From: JAJZAM01 sp027391075
GTDB taxonomy: Bacteria; Actinomycetota; Acidimicrobiia; Acidimicrobiales; Palsa-688
Direction: 5' to 3'
NCBI GenBank assembly: GCA_027391075.1
Contig: DAHYHI010000096.1
Location: 120,431 to 184,430 of the forward strand
DNA length: 64,000 nt
The notes under the pieces were generated by a model. The model saw nothing but the letters and a program-made list of their open reading frames with translations, was not told the DNA's origin and ran no database searches. Shown here piece after piece: positions 9,032 through 17,436 of the stretch (position 1 is the first letter of the stretch; each line of letters begins with the position of its first letter). A program made the position numbers and the translations under genes.

Positions 9032-9469
9032 GTGGTGTTCGTGATCGAAGAGGCCACCTCGGTCACCGATGAGCTCGTTGGAGCCATCGGTCACCTTCTG
9101 CCGTTCCTGTCGTCGAGCTCCCCGCCTCCGAGCGCAGATGAGCTTGCGGAGATAGTCGGGTCCGCTGCGACGATTCTCCTGATAGCGCGCGACGGAACAG
9201 CGGGTCCGATAGTGGGAACCTTGACGCTGGCGTTGTTTCGGATACCTACAGGCGTGCGAGCTTGGATCGAGGACGTCATAGCCGACGAAGCCGTACGAGG
9301 TAGAGGTTGTGGGGAGGCGCTAACCCGGGAGGCTCTAAGGATCGCTTCGCAGCGTGGGGCGCGAACCGTCGAACTCACTTCGAGGCCATCCCGGGAGGCG
9401 GCAAACAGGCTATATCGCCGGTTGGGTTTCAGCCTGAGGGAGACGAACGTCTACCGCTACTCCCTGTAG
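9032..9469 (+). CDS. GNAT-family N-acetyltransferase
   Basis: 145 aa. It has the GNAT fold: a central hydrophobic strand LTLALFRI, then IEDVIADEAVRGRGCGEALT, which is motif A with the acetyl-CoA loop RGRGCG, and the C-terminal strand-helix ANRLYRRLGF. The substrate is not predictable. Alternative GTG starts lie at 9035 and 9041. The 3' end overlaps the convergent chorismate mutase gene by 13 bases. Confidence 0.88.
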   Translation: MVFVIEEATSVTDELVGAIGHLLPFLSSSSPPPSADELAEIVGSAATILLIARDGTAGPIVGTLTLALFRIPTGVRAWIEDVIADEAVRGRGCGEALTREALRIASQRGARTVELTSRPSREAANRLYRRLGFSLRETNVYRYSL

Positions 9470-9849
9470 TTCTGATCGACTAGGTTCGAAACCGGTCCCG
9501 ATCCATCGTGCGCCGAGCCGAAGTCCGGACCGAGCTCTTCGACTTCGAGGAGGGTAAACCCGTCGATGATCGTGCGCAGGACCTGCCTGGCGACTCTCGG
9601 GTCGATCCCCGCTTCCTCGGCGAGGCCGCCGATACGGTCGAGCATGCGCTCTTCTCGCGCTCGGTCGACCACCGCCATGTGCCGCGCTCGCTTGTAGTGG
9701 ACTACCTGCCCGACGAGCCGGGCTCGTTCGGCGAGCAAGAAGACGAGGCGGCGATCGACCTCGTCGATGCCCCGGCGGATGGCGTCGAGGTCTGGGCCCG
9801 GGGTTGCTCTCGGCGCTGATGGAATGTCGTCGGTTGGCATCTCGAACAT
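9457..9849 (-). CDS. Chorismate mutase, AroQ type
   Basis: About 130 aa from the ATG at 9849 (a second ATG lies at 9840). The AroQ helical fold is evident: DLDAIRRGIDEVDRRLVFLLAERARLV, then VVHYKRARHMAVVDRAREERML, and a last helix VARQVLRTIIDGF. The Arg and Lys residues typical of the active site (R in IRRGIDEVD, K in HYKRAR, R in DRAREERM) are present. It converts chorismate to prephenate for phenylalanine and tyrosine synthesis. Longer in-frame starts up to 10086 would run into the citrate synthase gene and have non-coding character. It is divergent from citrate synthase. Confidence 0.88.
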   Translation of the reverse strand: MFEMPTDDIPSAPRATPGPDLDAIRRGIDEVDRRLVFLLAERARLVGQVVHYKRARHMAVVDRAREERMLDRIGGLAEEAGIDPRVARQVLRTIIDGFTLLEVEELGPDFGSAHDGSGPVSNLVDQNYRE

Positions 9850-9976
9850 CTTCGCACGAGATTCGTCGGGAGCGCTCGTCGTCTGAGGTGAGGGATTCGA
9901 AGTCCGATGGGCGCCGCGGGCCGATCCGCGGGTAGCATGCGCAGGAAAAGAGTTCCTTTCTCCGATAGGGGGAGCA

Positions 9977-11245
9977 GTGGCCGAATCCATTACCGTCACC
10001 GACAACCGGACAGGCGAGGTAGTAGAGATACCTTTAACCGACGGGGGGGTGTCGGCAGACGAGTTTCGTAAGCTCCTGCCCGGCATCTGGTTCTACGACC
10101 CCGCCTTTATGACTACAGCTCTTGCTTCGAGCACCATCACCTACCTTGATGGAGATGCTGGGATACTGAGGTATCGGGGATACCCCATCGAGCAGATCGC
10201 AGAGTCCTCCACGTACCTCGAAGTCGCCTACCTTCTCATACACGGCGAGCTTCCCGACTCCCAGCAGCTCGACGTGTGGAGCGACGACATCCGTCATCAC
10301 ACCTACATACACGAAAATTTCCGCAAACGCTTCGTGGACAGCTTTCACTATGACGCCCATCCCATGGGGATGCTCGTATCGGGCATAGCAGCACTGTCCA
10401 CCTTCTACCCCGAGGCGAAGCAGATCTCAGACCCGGCCGTACGGGCCCGCCAGATAGTCCGCTTGATCGCCAAGGTGCCGACTCTCGCGGCAGCCTCCTA
10501 CCGTTACAGCCGAGGGATGCCGTTCGTCTTCCCGGACAACTCGCTCAGTTTCACCGAGAACTTCCTGGCGATGATGTGGAAGGTGGCCGAGCCGCACTAT
10601 GAGCCGGACCCCATCCTGGCCCGTGCCCTTGACGTCCTTTTCATCCTCCACGCCGACCACGAGCAGAACTGCGGGACGCTTGCGATGCGCACAGTGGGGT
10701 CGTCGCACGCCGATCCCTACGTTGCCTCCGCCGCCGCTGCCGCAGCCCTCTACGGTCCCCGCCATGGGGGCGCCAACGAAGCGGTGCTCAAGATGCTCAC
10801 CGAGATCGGCTCGATCGACAACGTCCAGGCGTTCATCGACTCGGTCAAGGCCGGTCACGGGAAGCTGCAGGGTTTCGGACATCGCGTGTACAAGAACTAC
10901 GACCCCCGGGCGAAGATCATCAAGAAAACGGCAGACTCGGTGTTCAGCGTCACGGGTAAGAACCCTCTTTTGGATATAGCCCTCAAGTTGGAGGAGGTCG
11001 CGCTCTCCGACGAGTACTTCATTTCCCGCAAGCTGTACCCGAACGTGGATTTCTACTCCGGCCTCATCTACCAAGCGATGGGATTCCCGACGGAGATGTT
11101 CACCGTGCTCTTCGCGATCCCCCGTGTAGCCGGGTGGCTGACCCACTGGCAGGAGCTGATCGAGCAGGACGCAAAGATCTACCGTCCCCGCCAGCTTTGG
11201 TCAGGGGCGGAACCCCGCGACTACGTACCGATCGCCCAGCGCTAA
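9977..11245 (+). CDS. gltA: Citrate synthase
   Basis: 422 aa, GTG start preceded by GGGGGAG only two bases away. It is a hexameric-type citrate synthase: N-terminal beta domain followed by the conserved ILRYRGYPI segment. The catalytic residues are visible, with His in LHADHEQNCGT, His in GPRHGGANEAV, and Asp in NVDFYSG. FGHRVYKNYDPR is the conserved helix near the CoA and oxaloacetate site. It catalyses condensation of oxaloacetate and acetyl-CoA in the TCA cycle. It is followed by a strong GC-rich hairpin and convergent with tesB. Confidence 0.97.
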   Translation: MAESITVTDNRTGEVVEIPLTDGGVSADEFRKLLPGIWFYDPAFMTTALASSTITYLDGDAGILRYRGYPIEQIAESSTYLEVAYLLIHGELPDSQQLDVWSDDIRHHTYIHENFRKRFVDSFHYDAHPMGMLVSGIAALSTFYPEAKQISDPAVRARQIVRLIAKVPTLAAASYRYSRGMPFVFPDNSLSFTENFLAMMWKVAEPHYEPDPILARALDVLFILHADHEQNCGTLAMRTVGSSHADPYVASAAAAAALYGPRHGGANEAVLKMLTEIGSIDNVQAFIDSVKAGHGKLQGFGHRVYKNYDPRAKIIKKTADSVFSVTGKNPLLDIALKLEEVALSDEYFISRKLYPNVDFYSGLIYQAMGFPTEMFTVLFAIPRVAGWLTHWQELIEQDAKIYRPRQLWSGAEPRDYVPIAQR

Positions 11246-11261
11246 GCGGGACGGTTTCACC

Positions 11262-11294
11262 GGGCAGCGGCCGGTTTGTGTTGCGCCGCTGCCC
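11262..11294. terminator. GC-rich hairpin between convergent gltA and tesB
   Basis: Perfect 10-bp inverted repeat: GGGCAGCGGC at 11262-11271 and GCCGCTGCCC at 11285-11294, with a 13-base loop. It sits 17 bases after the gltA stop and 28 bases from the tesB stop. There is no long T-run, so it would act as a bidirectional stem-loop or RNA-stabilising structure rather than a textbook intrinsic terminator. Confidence 0.65.
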
Positions 11295-11321
11295 TTAGCG
11301 CTACGGCTAGGGAGGTGGCGC

Positions 11322-12200
11322 TCAGTGCTCGGCTTCGCGGTGGCGAGTGCGGAGAAGACCCTCTTGAACTACGGACACGGCCAGCGCCCCGTCCCGAGTG
11401 AAGATCGTCCCGGTCGCCAGGCCTCGAGCCCCGGCGGCCGTCGGGCTGTGCTGATCATATAGGAGCCACTCGTCCGCCCGAAACGGCCGGTGAAACCACA
11501 TTGCATGGTCCAGGCTCACCTGGAGACCTTCGGTCCAAATCAGGCCGTGTGGCATCATCACCGTGTCGAGCAATGTCATGTCGCTTGCGTACGCGGCGAG
11601 GCAAGCGTGCGTCAGCGGGTCGTCGGGAAGTGTTCCGTCTGCGCGGAACCAAACTCGGTGAGTCGGAGGTCGCGGCGTGGTTTCGACAGGTGACGTCCGC
11701 AGCGGCGTTCCGACGTGACGGACGTCCATAGGCCTCGGACGGTCGAACCAGTCTCCAAGCTGATCCCGGTAGGGGGCCATCGCCTCTTCCCACGTCGGGA
11801 GGGTTTCAGGGTCGGGCACGGAGGGCATCTGCTCTTGGTGGGAGACGCCCACTTCGGGGGAGTGGAACGAGGCCGAAAGGTGAAACACGGGTTCCCCCCG
11901 CTGTATCGCAGCTACCCGCCGGGTGGTGAAGGACTTTCCGTCGCGTATTCGGTCCACCTGGTACAGGATCGGGATGCGCGGGTCGCCTGGGCGCAGAAAG
12001 TAGGCGTGCAGGGAATGCACTGGCCGTTCGACGCCGCGTCCGTCTGCCACGGTCCGTCCGGCAGCGACGAGCGACTGCGCGGCAACCTGGCCACCGAAGA
12101 CGCGAAGATGGTGCTCAGGGGGGCTGAAACCTCTGTAGATGTCCACTTCCAACTGTTCGAGGTCGAGTAGGGACACCAGATCGTCTAGGGGTTCTGACAC
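11322..12200 (-). CDS. tesB: Acyl-CoA thioesterase II
   Basis: 292 aa, the usual TesB size, made of two hotdog domains. Family signatures are RVFGGQVAAQSLVAAGRTV near the N-terminus, VHSLHAYFLRPGDP, the ASFHSPE strand, and a C-terminal hotdog with MWFHRPFRADEWLLYDQ. The catalytic Asp (in YASDMTLLDT), Thr/Ser and Gln network of TesB is consistent with the sequence. It hydrolyses medium and long acyl-CoA. The start is a GTG at 12200, with GGGAGG directly abutting it and no spacer. Confidence 0.94.
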   Translation of the reverse strand: MSEPLDDLVSLLDLEQLEVDIYRGFSPPEHHLRVFGGQVAAQSLVAAGRTVADGRGVERPVHSLHAYFLRPGDPRIPILYQVDRIRDGKSFTTRRVAAIQRGEPVFHLSASFHSPEVGVSHQEQMPSVPDPETLPTWEEAMAPYRDQLGDWFDRPRPMDVRHVGTPLRTSPVETTPRPPTHRVWFRADGTLPDDPLTHACLAAYASDMTLLDTVMMPHGLIWTEGLQVSLDHAMWFHRPFRADEWLLYDQHSPTAAGARGLATGTIFTRDGALAVSVVQEGLLRTRHREAEH

Positions 12201-12306
12201 CCTCCCATCATGCCCTGATCGCGATGTGGTCGCTGAACTCGGGTTCGCTGACGCTGCCGGACGGACCTGCCCGGACCGAAGTGACGAGCAGCGATAGGAT
12301 TGGAGG

Positions 12307-12825
12307 GTGTTAACCGTTGTCAGCTTCGCTAGGAAGAAGCTAGAGACGCCTCTAGGCCAGAAGTTGTTCCGCTACTCGATGACCTCGGTAGTCGCAGTGA
12401 TCGTTAGCAATGCGTGCATTCTCTTCTTCGTCGGGGCGCTCAATATGGGGGTCATACTGGCGAGCACGCTTTCGACCACGATCGCCACTATCCCCAGTTA
12501 TCAACTAAACCGTAAATGGGCGTGGGGTAAGGACGGAAAGAGCCACCTGTGGAAAGAGGTTATCCCCTTCTGGGCCTTGGCAGTGCTCGGATGGGCTTTC
12601 TCTACCGTGGCCGTCGCCATTGCGGACAGTTTCGCCAAGCACCACGATCTCGAGCATGCAACTCGAACTCTGCTCATCGGAGCGGTTTACTTCGGTGCGT
12701 TTGGGGTTCTGTGGGTTGGCAAATTCGTGGTTTTCAACCGGCTGATGTTCGTGCCTCACGTTAAGCACCCGACCGAAGCCGCCGGCGAGCGCAGCGGTGT
12801 CAGCAGCCCGGTAGAGGTTGCCTGA
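12307..12825 (+). CDS. GtrA-like four-helix membrane protein
   Basis: 172 aa with four hydrophobic segments (about residues 22-42, 50-70, 88-108, 122-142). The LFRYSMTSVVAVIVSNACILFF start and the IPSYQLNRKWAW loop are typical of GtrA/DPMS-like proteins. Family members are thought to help flip or present polyprenyl-linked sugars and usually sit near GT2 glycosyltransferases, as here. The start is a GTG at 12307 immediately preceded by GGAGG with no spacing, as for tesB, so the exact start is open. It is divergent from tesB. Confidence 0.85.
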   Translation: MLTVVSFARKKLETPLGQKLFRYSMTSVVAVIVSNACILFFVGALNMGVILASTLSTTIATIPSYQLNRKWAWGKDGKSHLWKEVIPFWALAVLGWAFSTVAVAIADSFAKHHDLEHATRTLLIGAVYFGAFGVLWVGKFVVFNRLMFVPHVKHPTEAAGERSGVSSPVEVA

Positions 12826-12909
12826 CAGCGGCAGGCCAGTTGCCTGCAGGGCGGGGTCCCACGGGCCGGCTTTGAGGCGCTCAGGCTCACTTTGCGACGA
12901 GGTGTCGTG

Positions 12910-13623
12910 GTGAGGTGGCCGGATGAGATGGAGTTGGCTCGCTCGCAAAAGGGCTTCATGCCCGACTCCGAGGGTGAAGCCCTCCACGAAGTAGGCTTGC
13001 GGGCTGCTCGCAGTGGTCTCGGCCCGATGCTCGAAATCGGAACTTACTGCGCCAAGTCCGCCCTCTACCTGGGGTTCGCAGCCCGCCAACATTCGGTGGT
13101 GCTGTATAGCGTCGATCACCACAGAGGTTCAGAGGAGAACCAGTCCGGCTGGGAGCACCACGATCCCGGTCTTGTGGACCCCGTGACCGGGAGGATGGAC
13201 ACCCTTCCCGAAGCTCGCAGGGCGGTTGAGAGAGCCGGCCTGGAAGGAACGGTCGTGCTTGTGGTAGGCGAATCAGCTCGCATAGCTTCCGCGTGGGCTA
13301 CCCCGCTGTCCTTGCTGTTCATCGACGGCGGGCACGGTGAGGCAGTAGCCTGGGCGGACTATCGGGGTTGGTCACGCTACGTGGCCGGGGGAGCCCTCAT
13401 GGCTATACACGACGTGTTCCCGGATCCGGCCGACGGCGGTCGCCCTCCCTACGAGATTTTCTGCCATGCTGTGCAGTCTGGGTTGTGGTCCACCCGGGAC
13501 GACCTGTCAGAGGGAAGCCTGAGAGTCCTCGAACGTAACGGCACGCCCAGCGGTTACGCCGAGAAGGGCTCAGCTCTGGGAGATTCCTCTCTCGGGTCGG
13601 GATCGGGAACGCCGCGATTTTGA
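12910..13623 (+). CDS. Class I SAM-dependent methyltransferase (Methyltransf_24 type)
   Basis: About 237 aa from the GTG at 12910; a TTG at 12892 and a GTG at 12907 are also in frame. The SAM-binding motif I is PMLEIGTYCAKSALYLG, the acidic strand-2 end is LYSVDHHRG, and LLFIDGGHGEAVAWADY is the characteristic motif of this family, followed by GGALMAIHDVF. The substrate is unknown; such enzymes often methylate sugars or lipids, consistent with the neighbouring glycosyltransferases. The C-terminal 54 bases overlap the convergent GT2 gene, a long overlap, so the last residues (low-complexity Gly/Ser) may not be conserved. Confidence 0.85.
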   Translation: MRWPDEMELARSQKGFMPDSEGEALHEVGLRAARSGLGPMLEIGTYCAKSALYLGFAARQHSVVLYSVDHHRGSEENQSGWEHHDPGLVDPVTGRMDTLPEARRAVERAGLEGTVVLVVGESARIASAWATPLSLLFIDGGHGEAVAWADYRGWSRYVAGGALMAIHDVFPDPADGGRPPYEIFCHAVQSGLWSTRDDLSEGSLRVLERNGTPSGYAEKGSALGDSSLGSGSGTPRF

Positions 13624-14325
13624 AGTCAGCGCTTCGCGCCACAAGGCGATCCGCAGGGCTGCGAGACCGGCAAGCGTCCTCGGGATGCGCCTTGCTATCG
13701 GAGTCCGGGCGGGGCGGACCTCGTCTACGGACACTGGTATTTCGGCTATCTGGAGTCCGGCCCGTTCTGCTCTGATCAGAAGCTCCGTATCGAAGATGTC
13801 CTTGCCGAATCGCGACGCTGCTACCGCAGGAGCTAGCAGTTGCCGCCTCAGGGTCTTGAGCCCGTGGGTGTCCGAGACCGAAAGGCCGAAACCGTGGCGA
13901 AGGGTCACGGAGAACACTCCGGTCACGAAGCGTCGTCCCGAAGAGCGCCTGTCAGCTGCCCCCTCGGCCCGTTTGGAACCGACCACGGCCGCGACCGACG
14001 GGTCGGCCATGAGCGCCAAGGCCTTGTCGAGGAAGTCCATGTCGACTAGATCCACGTCGAAATTGGCGACTATGTCACCTTGAGCTCGTTCGAAGCCCGC
14101 CTTGAGAGCAGCCCCATAGTCTGGGTATGGCAGCGACTCAGATCGGATCTCTGGGTAGCAGTTCGACAGTTGCTTGGCGAGACTAAGAGTCGAATCGCTT
14201 GAGCCGTTCTCGACGAGTATCACCTCGAAAGCGCCTCCTCTAGTTCTCAGGCCGTCTACGACACCGCCGACGGCAGCTTCGAGATAGCCCTCTTCGTTGT
14301 GACAGGGCATGACAACGCTCAGCAT
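13570..14325 (-). CDS. Glycosyltransferase family 2
   Basis: 251 aa. The GT-A fold starts with LSVVMPCHNEEGYLEAAV, then VILVENGSSDST, and the metal-binding acidic motif FDVDLVDMDF near residues 93-102. FDTELLIRAERAGLQIAEIPV is typical of dolichyl-phosphate-sugar-type GT2 enzymes. It has no membrane segments, so it is probably a cytoplasmic enzyme that charges a polyprenyl phosphate. It is divergent from the Lnt-like gene and close to GtrA, the usual partner of such GT2s. Confidence 0.88.
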   Translation of the reverse strand: MLSVVMPCHNEEGYLEAAVGGVVDGLRTRGGAFEVILVENGSSDSTLSLAKQLSNCYPEIRSESLPYPDYGAALKAGFERAQGDIVANFDVDLVDMDFLDKALALMADPSVAAVVGSKRAEGAADRRSSGRRFVTGVFSVTLRHGFGLSVSDTHGLKTLRRQLLAPAVAASRFGKDIFDTELLIRAERAGLQIAEIPVSVDEVRPARTPIARRIPRTLAGLAALRIALWREALTSKSRRSRSRPERGISQS

Positions 14326-14393
14326 GAACTACCGATGCTAGGTGTCGCTGACAGCCTCCGTGCTTGATTGGGGGATCTTCCCAGGTGCTAAAA

Positions 14394-16076
14394 GTGTCCA
14401 TGCAAGCTTTTCGAGCGACTGATGCTGCTCTCGCGAGACGGCCGATCGCTTCGCTGGCGTTGGGGGCCTCTGCGGGAGCGTTGATCGCCCTGTCCCTGCC
14501 CCCGTTTGGCTGGTGGCCACTTGGGTGGCTCGGCCTGGCCCTGATAGCAGGCGGCCTGACGTCGGCACCTGTCGCCACGCGGGTCGCCATAGGCGCCGGG
14601 TGGGGTTTGGCGCAATACGGCATAGGCATAGCGTGGACCGTCCAGTTCAGCGGCTACGGCTTTGCGGTACTGCTCGTCGTATGTGCTGCTTACACCTGCC
14701 TGTCGACGGTCGTCGTGCCGGCCCGGACTGACTGGAATGTGGCCGTTGGCTTTCCCGTGGCGGTAACACTCGCTGAATGGGCACGCGACCGTTTCCCACT
14801 CCACGGCTTCCCGCTCGCTGCCCTCGGGCTCGGGCAGGCGGCTGGGCCGCTTGAGTGGTCAGCGAGAATCGGAGGTGGACTGCTCTTGAGCGGTGAAACG
14901 GCCTTGGCCGGAGTGGTCGTGGCTTACGGGGCCAAGGCGGTGTGGCAGCGCCTGCCCGCCAAGTCGGCGACAGTCGTGCACCGGTCGCTAGTACAGCGCT
15001 CAAGCCAGGCGGGCAGGCCAGGTTGCTCTGGTGACGAGGATCGAGGGGCGGGCGTGCTCGCTCTGGCGGGCTTAGCGCTGGCGGCGGTACTTTGTGCGGC
15101 AGTCCCTGCAGTTGGATGGTTGTCGCCTAGTGGGGCGGGGGACAAGCCAGGGGCGCTGAGCGTGGCCTTAGTCCAAGGTGGCGGACCGCTCGGTACGAGG
15201 GCAATACACACCAACCCTCAGGTGGTCTTCGACCGCCAGCTGAGTGCGTCGAGTTCCCTGAGAGGACCGGTGGACCTCGTTGTCTGGCCTGAAGGGGTGT
15301 TACAGGCCAACAGCCCCTTTCAGACCGGGGCCGACGCCTCCCAGGTGGCGGCCCTCGCTAGGCGTCTTTCTGCGACCGTGATCGTAGGGATCGTGCAGAA
15401 CCTAGGGCCGTCACGCTATCTCAACGAGGTCGCCGCTTGGTCCCCAAAAGGCCAGGTGGTCTCCACATACGTGAAGAACCATCTGGTGCCCTTCGGAGAG
15501 TACATACCTGGTCGCGGTTTCTTGTCACGCTACTTCAACCTCGCAGACGTGCCCCGCGACGCAATCCCTGGCCACAGCCCTGCGTTCATGAGAACACCTG
15601 CGGCGCCCCTCGGGGTCCTCGTGTCCTACGAGGTGTTCTTCGGAGCGCGGGCTCGCAGCGGGGTCCTAGCGGGCGGCCAGGTCCTCGTGGTTCCCACCGA
15701 CGACGCGTCGTACCGGGGAACACAGGTCGTTGGCCAAGAGCTTGCAGCGGCGAGGCTGAGGGCTGTGGAGACCGGCCGCTGGCTGGTTCTGGTTTCGCCG
15801 ACCGGCTATTCCGAGGTTGTGCGGCCTGACGGCGTCGTGGAACACAGGACCACCCTCAGCCTCCCTGCAGTAGTACGAGCGACCGTAGGACTGCGCAACG
15901 GCCGGACTTGGTTCGTCGATCTGGGCGACAAGCCCTTCGTGGTGGGCTCAGCGCTGCTGTGGGTCGTGGCAGCCATCGGAGGTGACTCCGCGGCGCGTCG
16001 ACTGGCTTCGCGGCGCTGGCAGAAGCTGACCGGATCACCTAGCGCAGACAGAAAGGCGGACCCCTTGAGGGAGTGA
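14394..16076 (+). CDS. lnt: Apolipoprotein N-acyltransferase-like protein with Ser in place of catalytic Cys
   Basis: About 560 aa from a GTG at 14394 with AGGTG six bases upstream. The N-terminal half has six to seven membrane segments beginning at SLALGASAGALIALSLPPFGWWPLGWLGLAL, a hallmark of Lnt. The periplasmic nitrilase domain spans about residues 255-505: Glu300 in VVWPEG, Lys361 in YVKNHLVPFGEYIPGR. The nucleophile position reads LVSYEVFF, so Cys is replaced by Ser411 (codon TCC at 15624-15626). The spacing E-61-K-50-S matches E. coli Lnt (E267, K335, C387). Lnt adds the third acyl chain to lipoproteins; with Ser the activity is uncertain. A last membrane helix ends the protein. Confidence 0.88.
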   Translation: MSMQAFRATDAALARRPIASLALGASAGALIALSLPPFGWWPLGWLGLALIAGGLTSAPVATRVAIGAGWGLAQYGIGIAWTVQFSGYGFAVLLVVCAAYTCLSTVVVPARTDWNVAVGFPVAVTLAEWARDRFPLHGFPLAALGLGQAAGPLEWSARIGGGLLLSGETALAGVVVAYGAKAVWQRLPAKSATVVHRSLVQRSSQAGRPGCSGDEDRGAGVLALAGLALAAVLCAAVPAVGWLSPSGAGDKPGALSVALVQGGGPLGTRAIHTNPQVVFDRQLSASSSLRGPVDLVVWPEGVLQANSPFQTGADASQVAALARRLSATVIVGIVQNLGPSRYLNEVAAWSPKGQVVSTYVKNHLVPFGEYIPGRGFLSRYFNLADVPRDAIPGHSPAFMRTPAAPLGVLVSYEVFFGARARSGVLAGGQVLVVPTDDASYRGTQVVGQELAAARLRAVETGRWLVLVSPTGYSEVVRPDGVVEHRTTLSLPAVVRATVGLRNGRTWFVDLGDKPFVVGSALLWVVAAIGGDSAARRLASRRWQKLTGSPSADRKADPLRE

Positions 16077-16149
16077 CTTCAGGCGGAGGCAGAGACGCGT
16101 TAAGTGTCCGGTTTGACCGCAGGTCCTTGAGCGGCAAGATTGTTGGGGA

Positions 16150-17436
16150 ATGTCCGGCGATTCCTCCATGCGCGTTGCGCTGCTTGTGTACCGGGGTAAC
16201 CCGCATTCGGGAGGGCAAGGGGTTTACACCCGATATCTCGCTCGTGAGCTCGTGAGCCTGGGTCACAGCGTTACCGTTTTCGCTGGACAACCTTGGCCGG
16301 TGCTCGACGACGGTGTCGACTTCGTGGCGGTGCCGAGCCTGGATCTCTACCGGGAACCGGACCCTTTCCGGATCCCCAAGCCCAGAGAGTTCAAGACTCT
16401 GGTAGACGTCGCCGAATTCGCCTTGATGTGCAGTGCGGGATTCCCGGAGCCGCTGACGTTCAGCTTGCGGGTGCGAAAGCTTCTCAGGGAGCGCAAGTCC
16501 GACTTCGACATAGTTCAGGACAACCAAACCTTTGGACGGGGACTCCTCGGTGTCATGGAAGACGGTCTCCCACTCCTAGGGACCTGCCACCACCCGGTAA
16601 CCGTCGACAGGACCCTCGACCTCGAACACGCCGCCACTCTCCGCAAGCGCATTGCGCTTCGCCGCTGGTACGGGTTTATAGGAATGCAGAAGAAGGTGGC
16701 ACGAAGGATCCCTCGTATCCTCACGGTGTCGTCTTCATCCAAGGCCGATATAGTGGAGCAGTTCGGTGTCGCCCCCGAGCAACTCGAGATTGTCCCTATC
16801 GGCGTCGACCACACCCACTTTCGCCCCCGCCCCGAGATCGCACGGGTCCCAGGGAGGATCATGACCACGGCGAGTGCCGACGTGCCTTTCAAGGGTCTTC
16901 TGCCGTTGGTCGAAGCGCTGGCGAAGGTTCGATCTGACACCCCGCAAGCCCACCTAGTAGTGGTGGGCAAGCTTCGCTCCGAGAGTCCAGTGGCAGCGGC
17001 GATCAGGCGTCTGGGTCTGGGCGATGCTGTGCGCTTCGAGTCCTCGATAAGCGACGAAAGAATGGTCGAGCTTTATGCCCAAGCGGAGGTGGCAGTGGTA
17101 CCGTCTCTATACGAGGGGTTCTCGCTGCCGGCGGTGGAAGCCCAGTCTTGCGCAACGGCGCTCGTAGCTACCACCGGTGGGGCTCTACCCGAAGTGGTTG
17201 GCAAGGATGGTGGGAGTGGCCTACTCGTGGCGCCTGGAGACCCGGGAGCGCTCGCGACGGCGATCGGGAAGGTGTTGGCCGACCCCGTTCTCGCCAGCCG
17301 ACTTGGCGAGAACGGCCGACGGCGAGTCCTCGAACGCTTCACTTGGGGGGCTTGCGCCCGCACGACCGCAGAGCATTACCGCTGGACGATAGACCATTTC
17401 GCCGGCCTGAGATCTACGTCCCCTGCCGGAGTCTGA
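16150..17436 (+). CDS. Glycosyltransferase family 4
   Basis: 428 aa, GT-B fold. The N-terminal domain begins MRVALLVYRGNPHSGGQGVYTRYLARELVSLGH with the glycine-rich acceptor loop. The C-terminal nucleotide-sugar domain has the GT4 signature VVPSLYEGFSLPAVEAQSCATALVATTGGALPEVV, including the E-x7-E pair. It is predicted to transfer a hexose to an envelope acceptor; the sugar is unknown. The stop overlaps the start of the methyltransferase gene (TGATG at 17434-17438), so it is the first gene of a translationally coupled trio. A second possible start is the ATG at 16168. Confidence 0.92.
   Translation: MSGDSSMRVALLVYRGNPHSGGQGVYTRYLARELVSLGHSVTVFAGQPWPVLDDGVDFVAVPSLDLYREPDPFRIPKPREFKTLVDVAEFALMCSAGFPEPLTFSLRVRKLLRERKSDFDIVQDNQTFGRGLLGVMEDGLPLLGTCHHPVTVDRTLDLEHAATLRKRIALRRWYGFIGMQKKVARRIPRILTVSSSSKADIVEQFGVAPEQLEIVPIGVDHTHFRPRPEIARVPGRIMTTASADVPFKGLLPLVEALAKVRSDTPQAHLVVVGKLRSESPVAAAIRRLGLGDAVRFESSISDERMVELYAQAEVAVVPSLYEGFSLPAVEAQSCATALVATTGGALPEVVGKDGGSGLLVAPGDPGALATAIGKVLADPVLASRLGENGRRRVLERFTWGACARTTAEHYRWTIDHFAGLRSTSPAGV

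Noticed and set aside
10427..11146. 239-aa minus-strand frame
   Set aside because: Antisense to citrate synthase.
17148..17435. N-terminal extension of the methyltransferase frame
   Set aside because: Arg/Pro-rich sequence inside the GT4 gene; the ATG overlapping the GT4 stop gives the family-like start.
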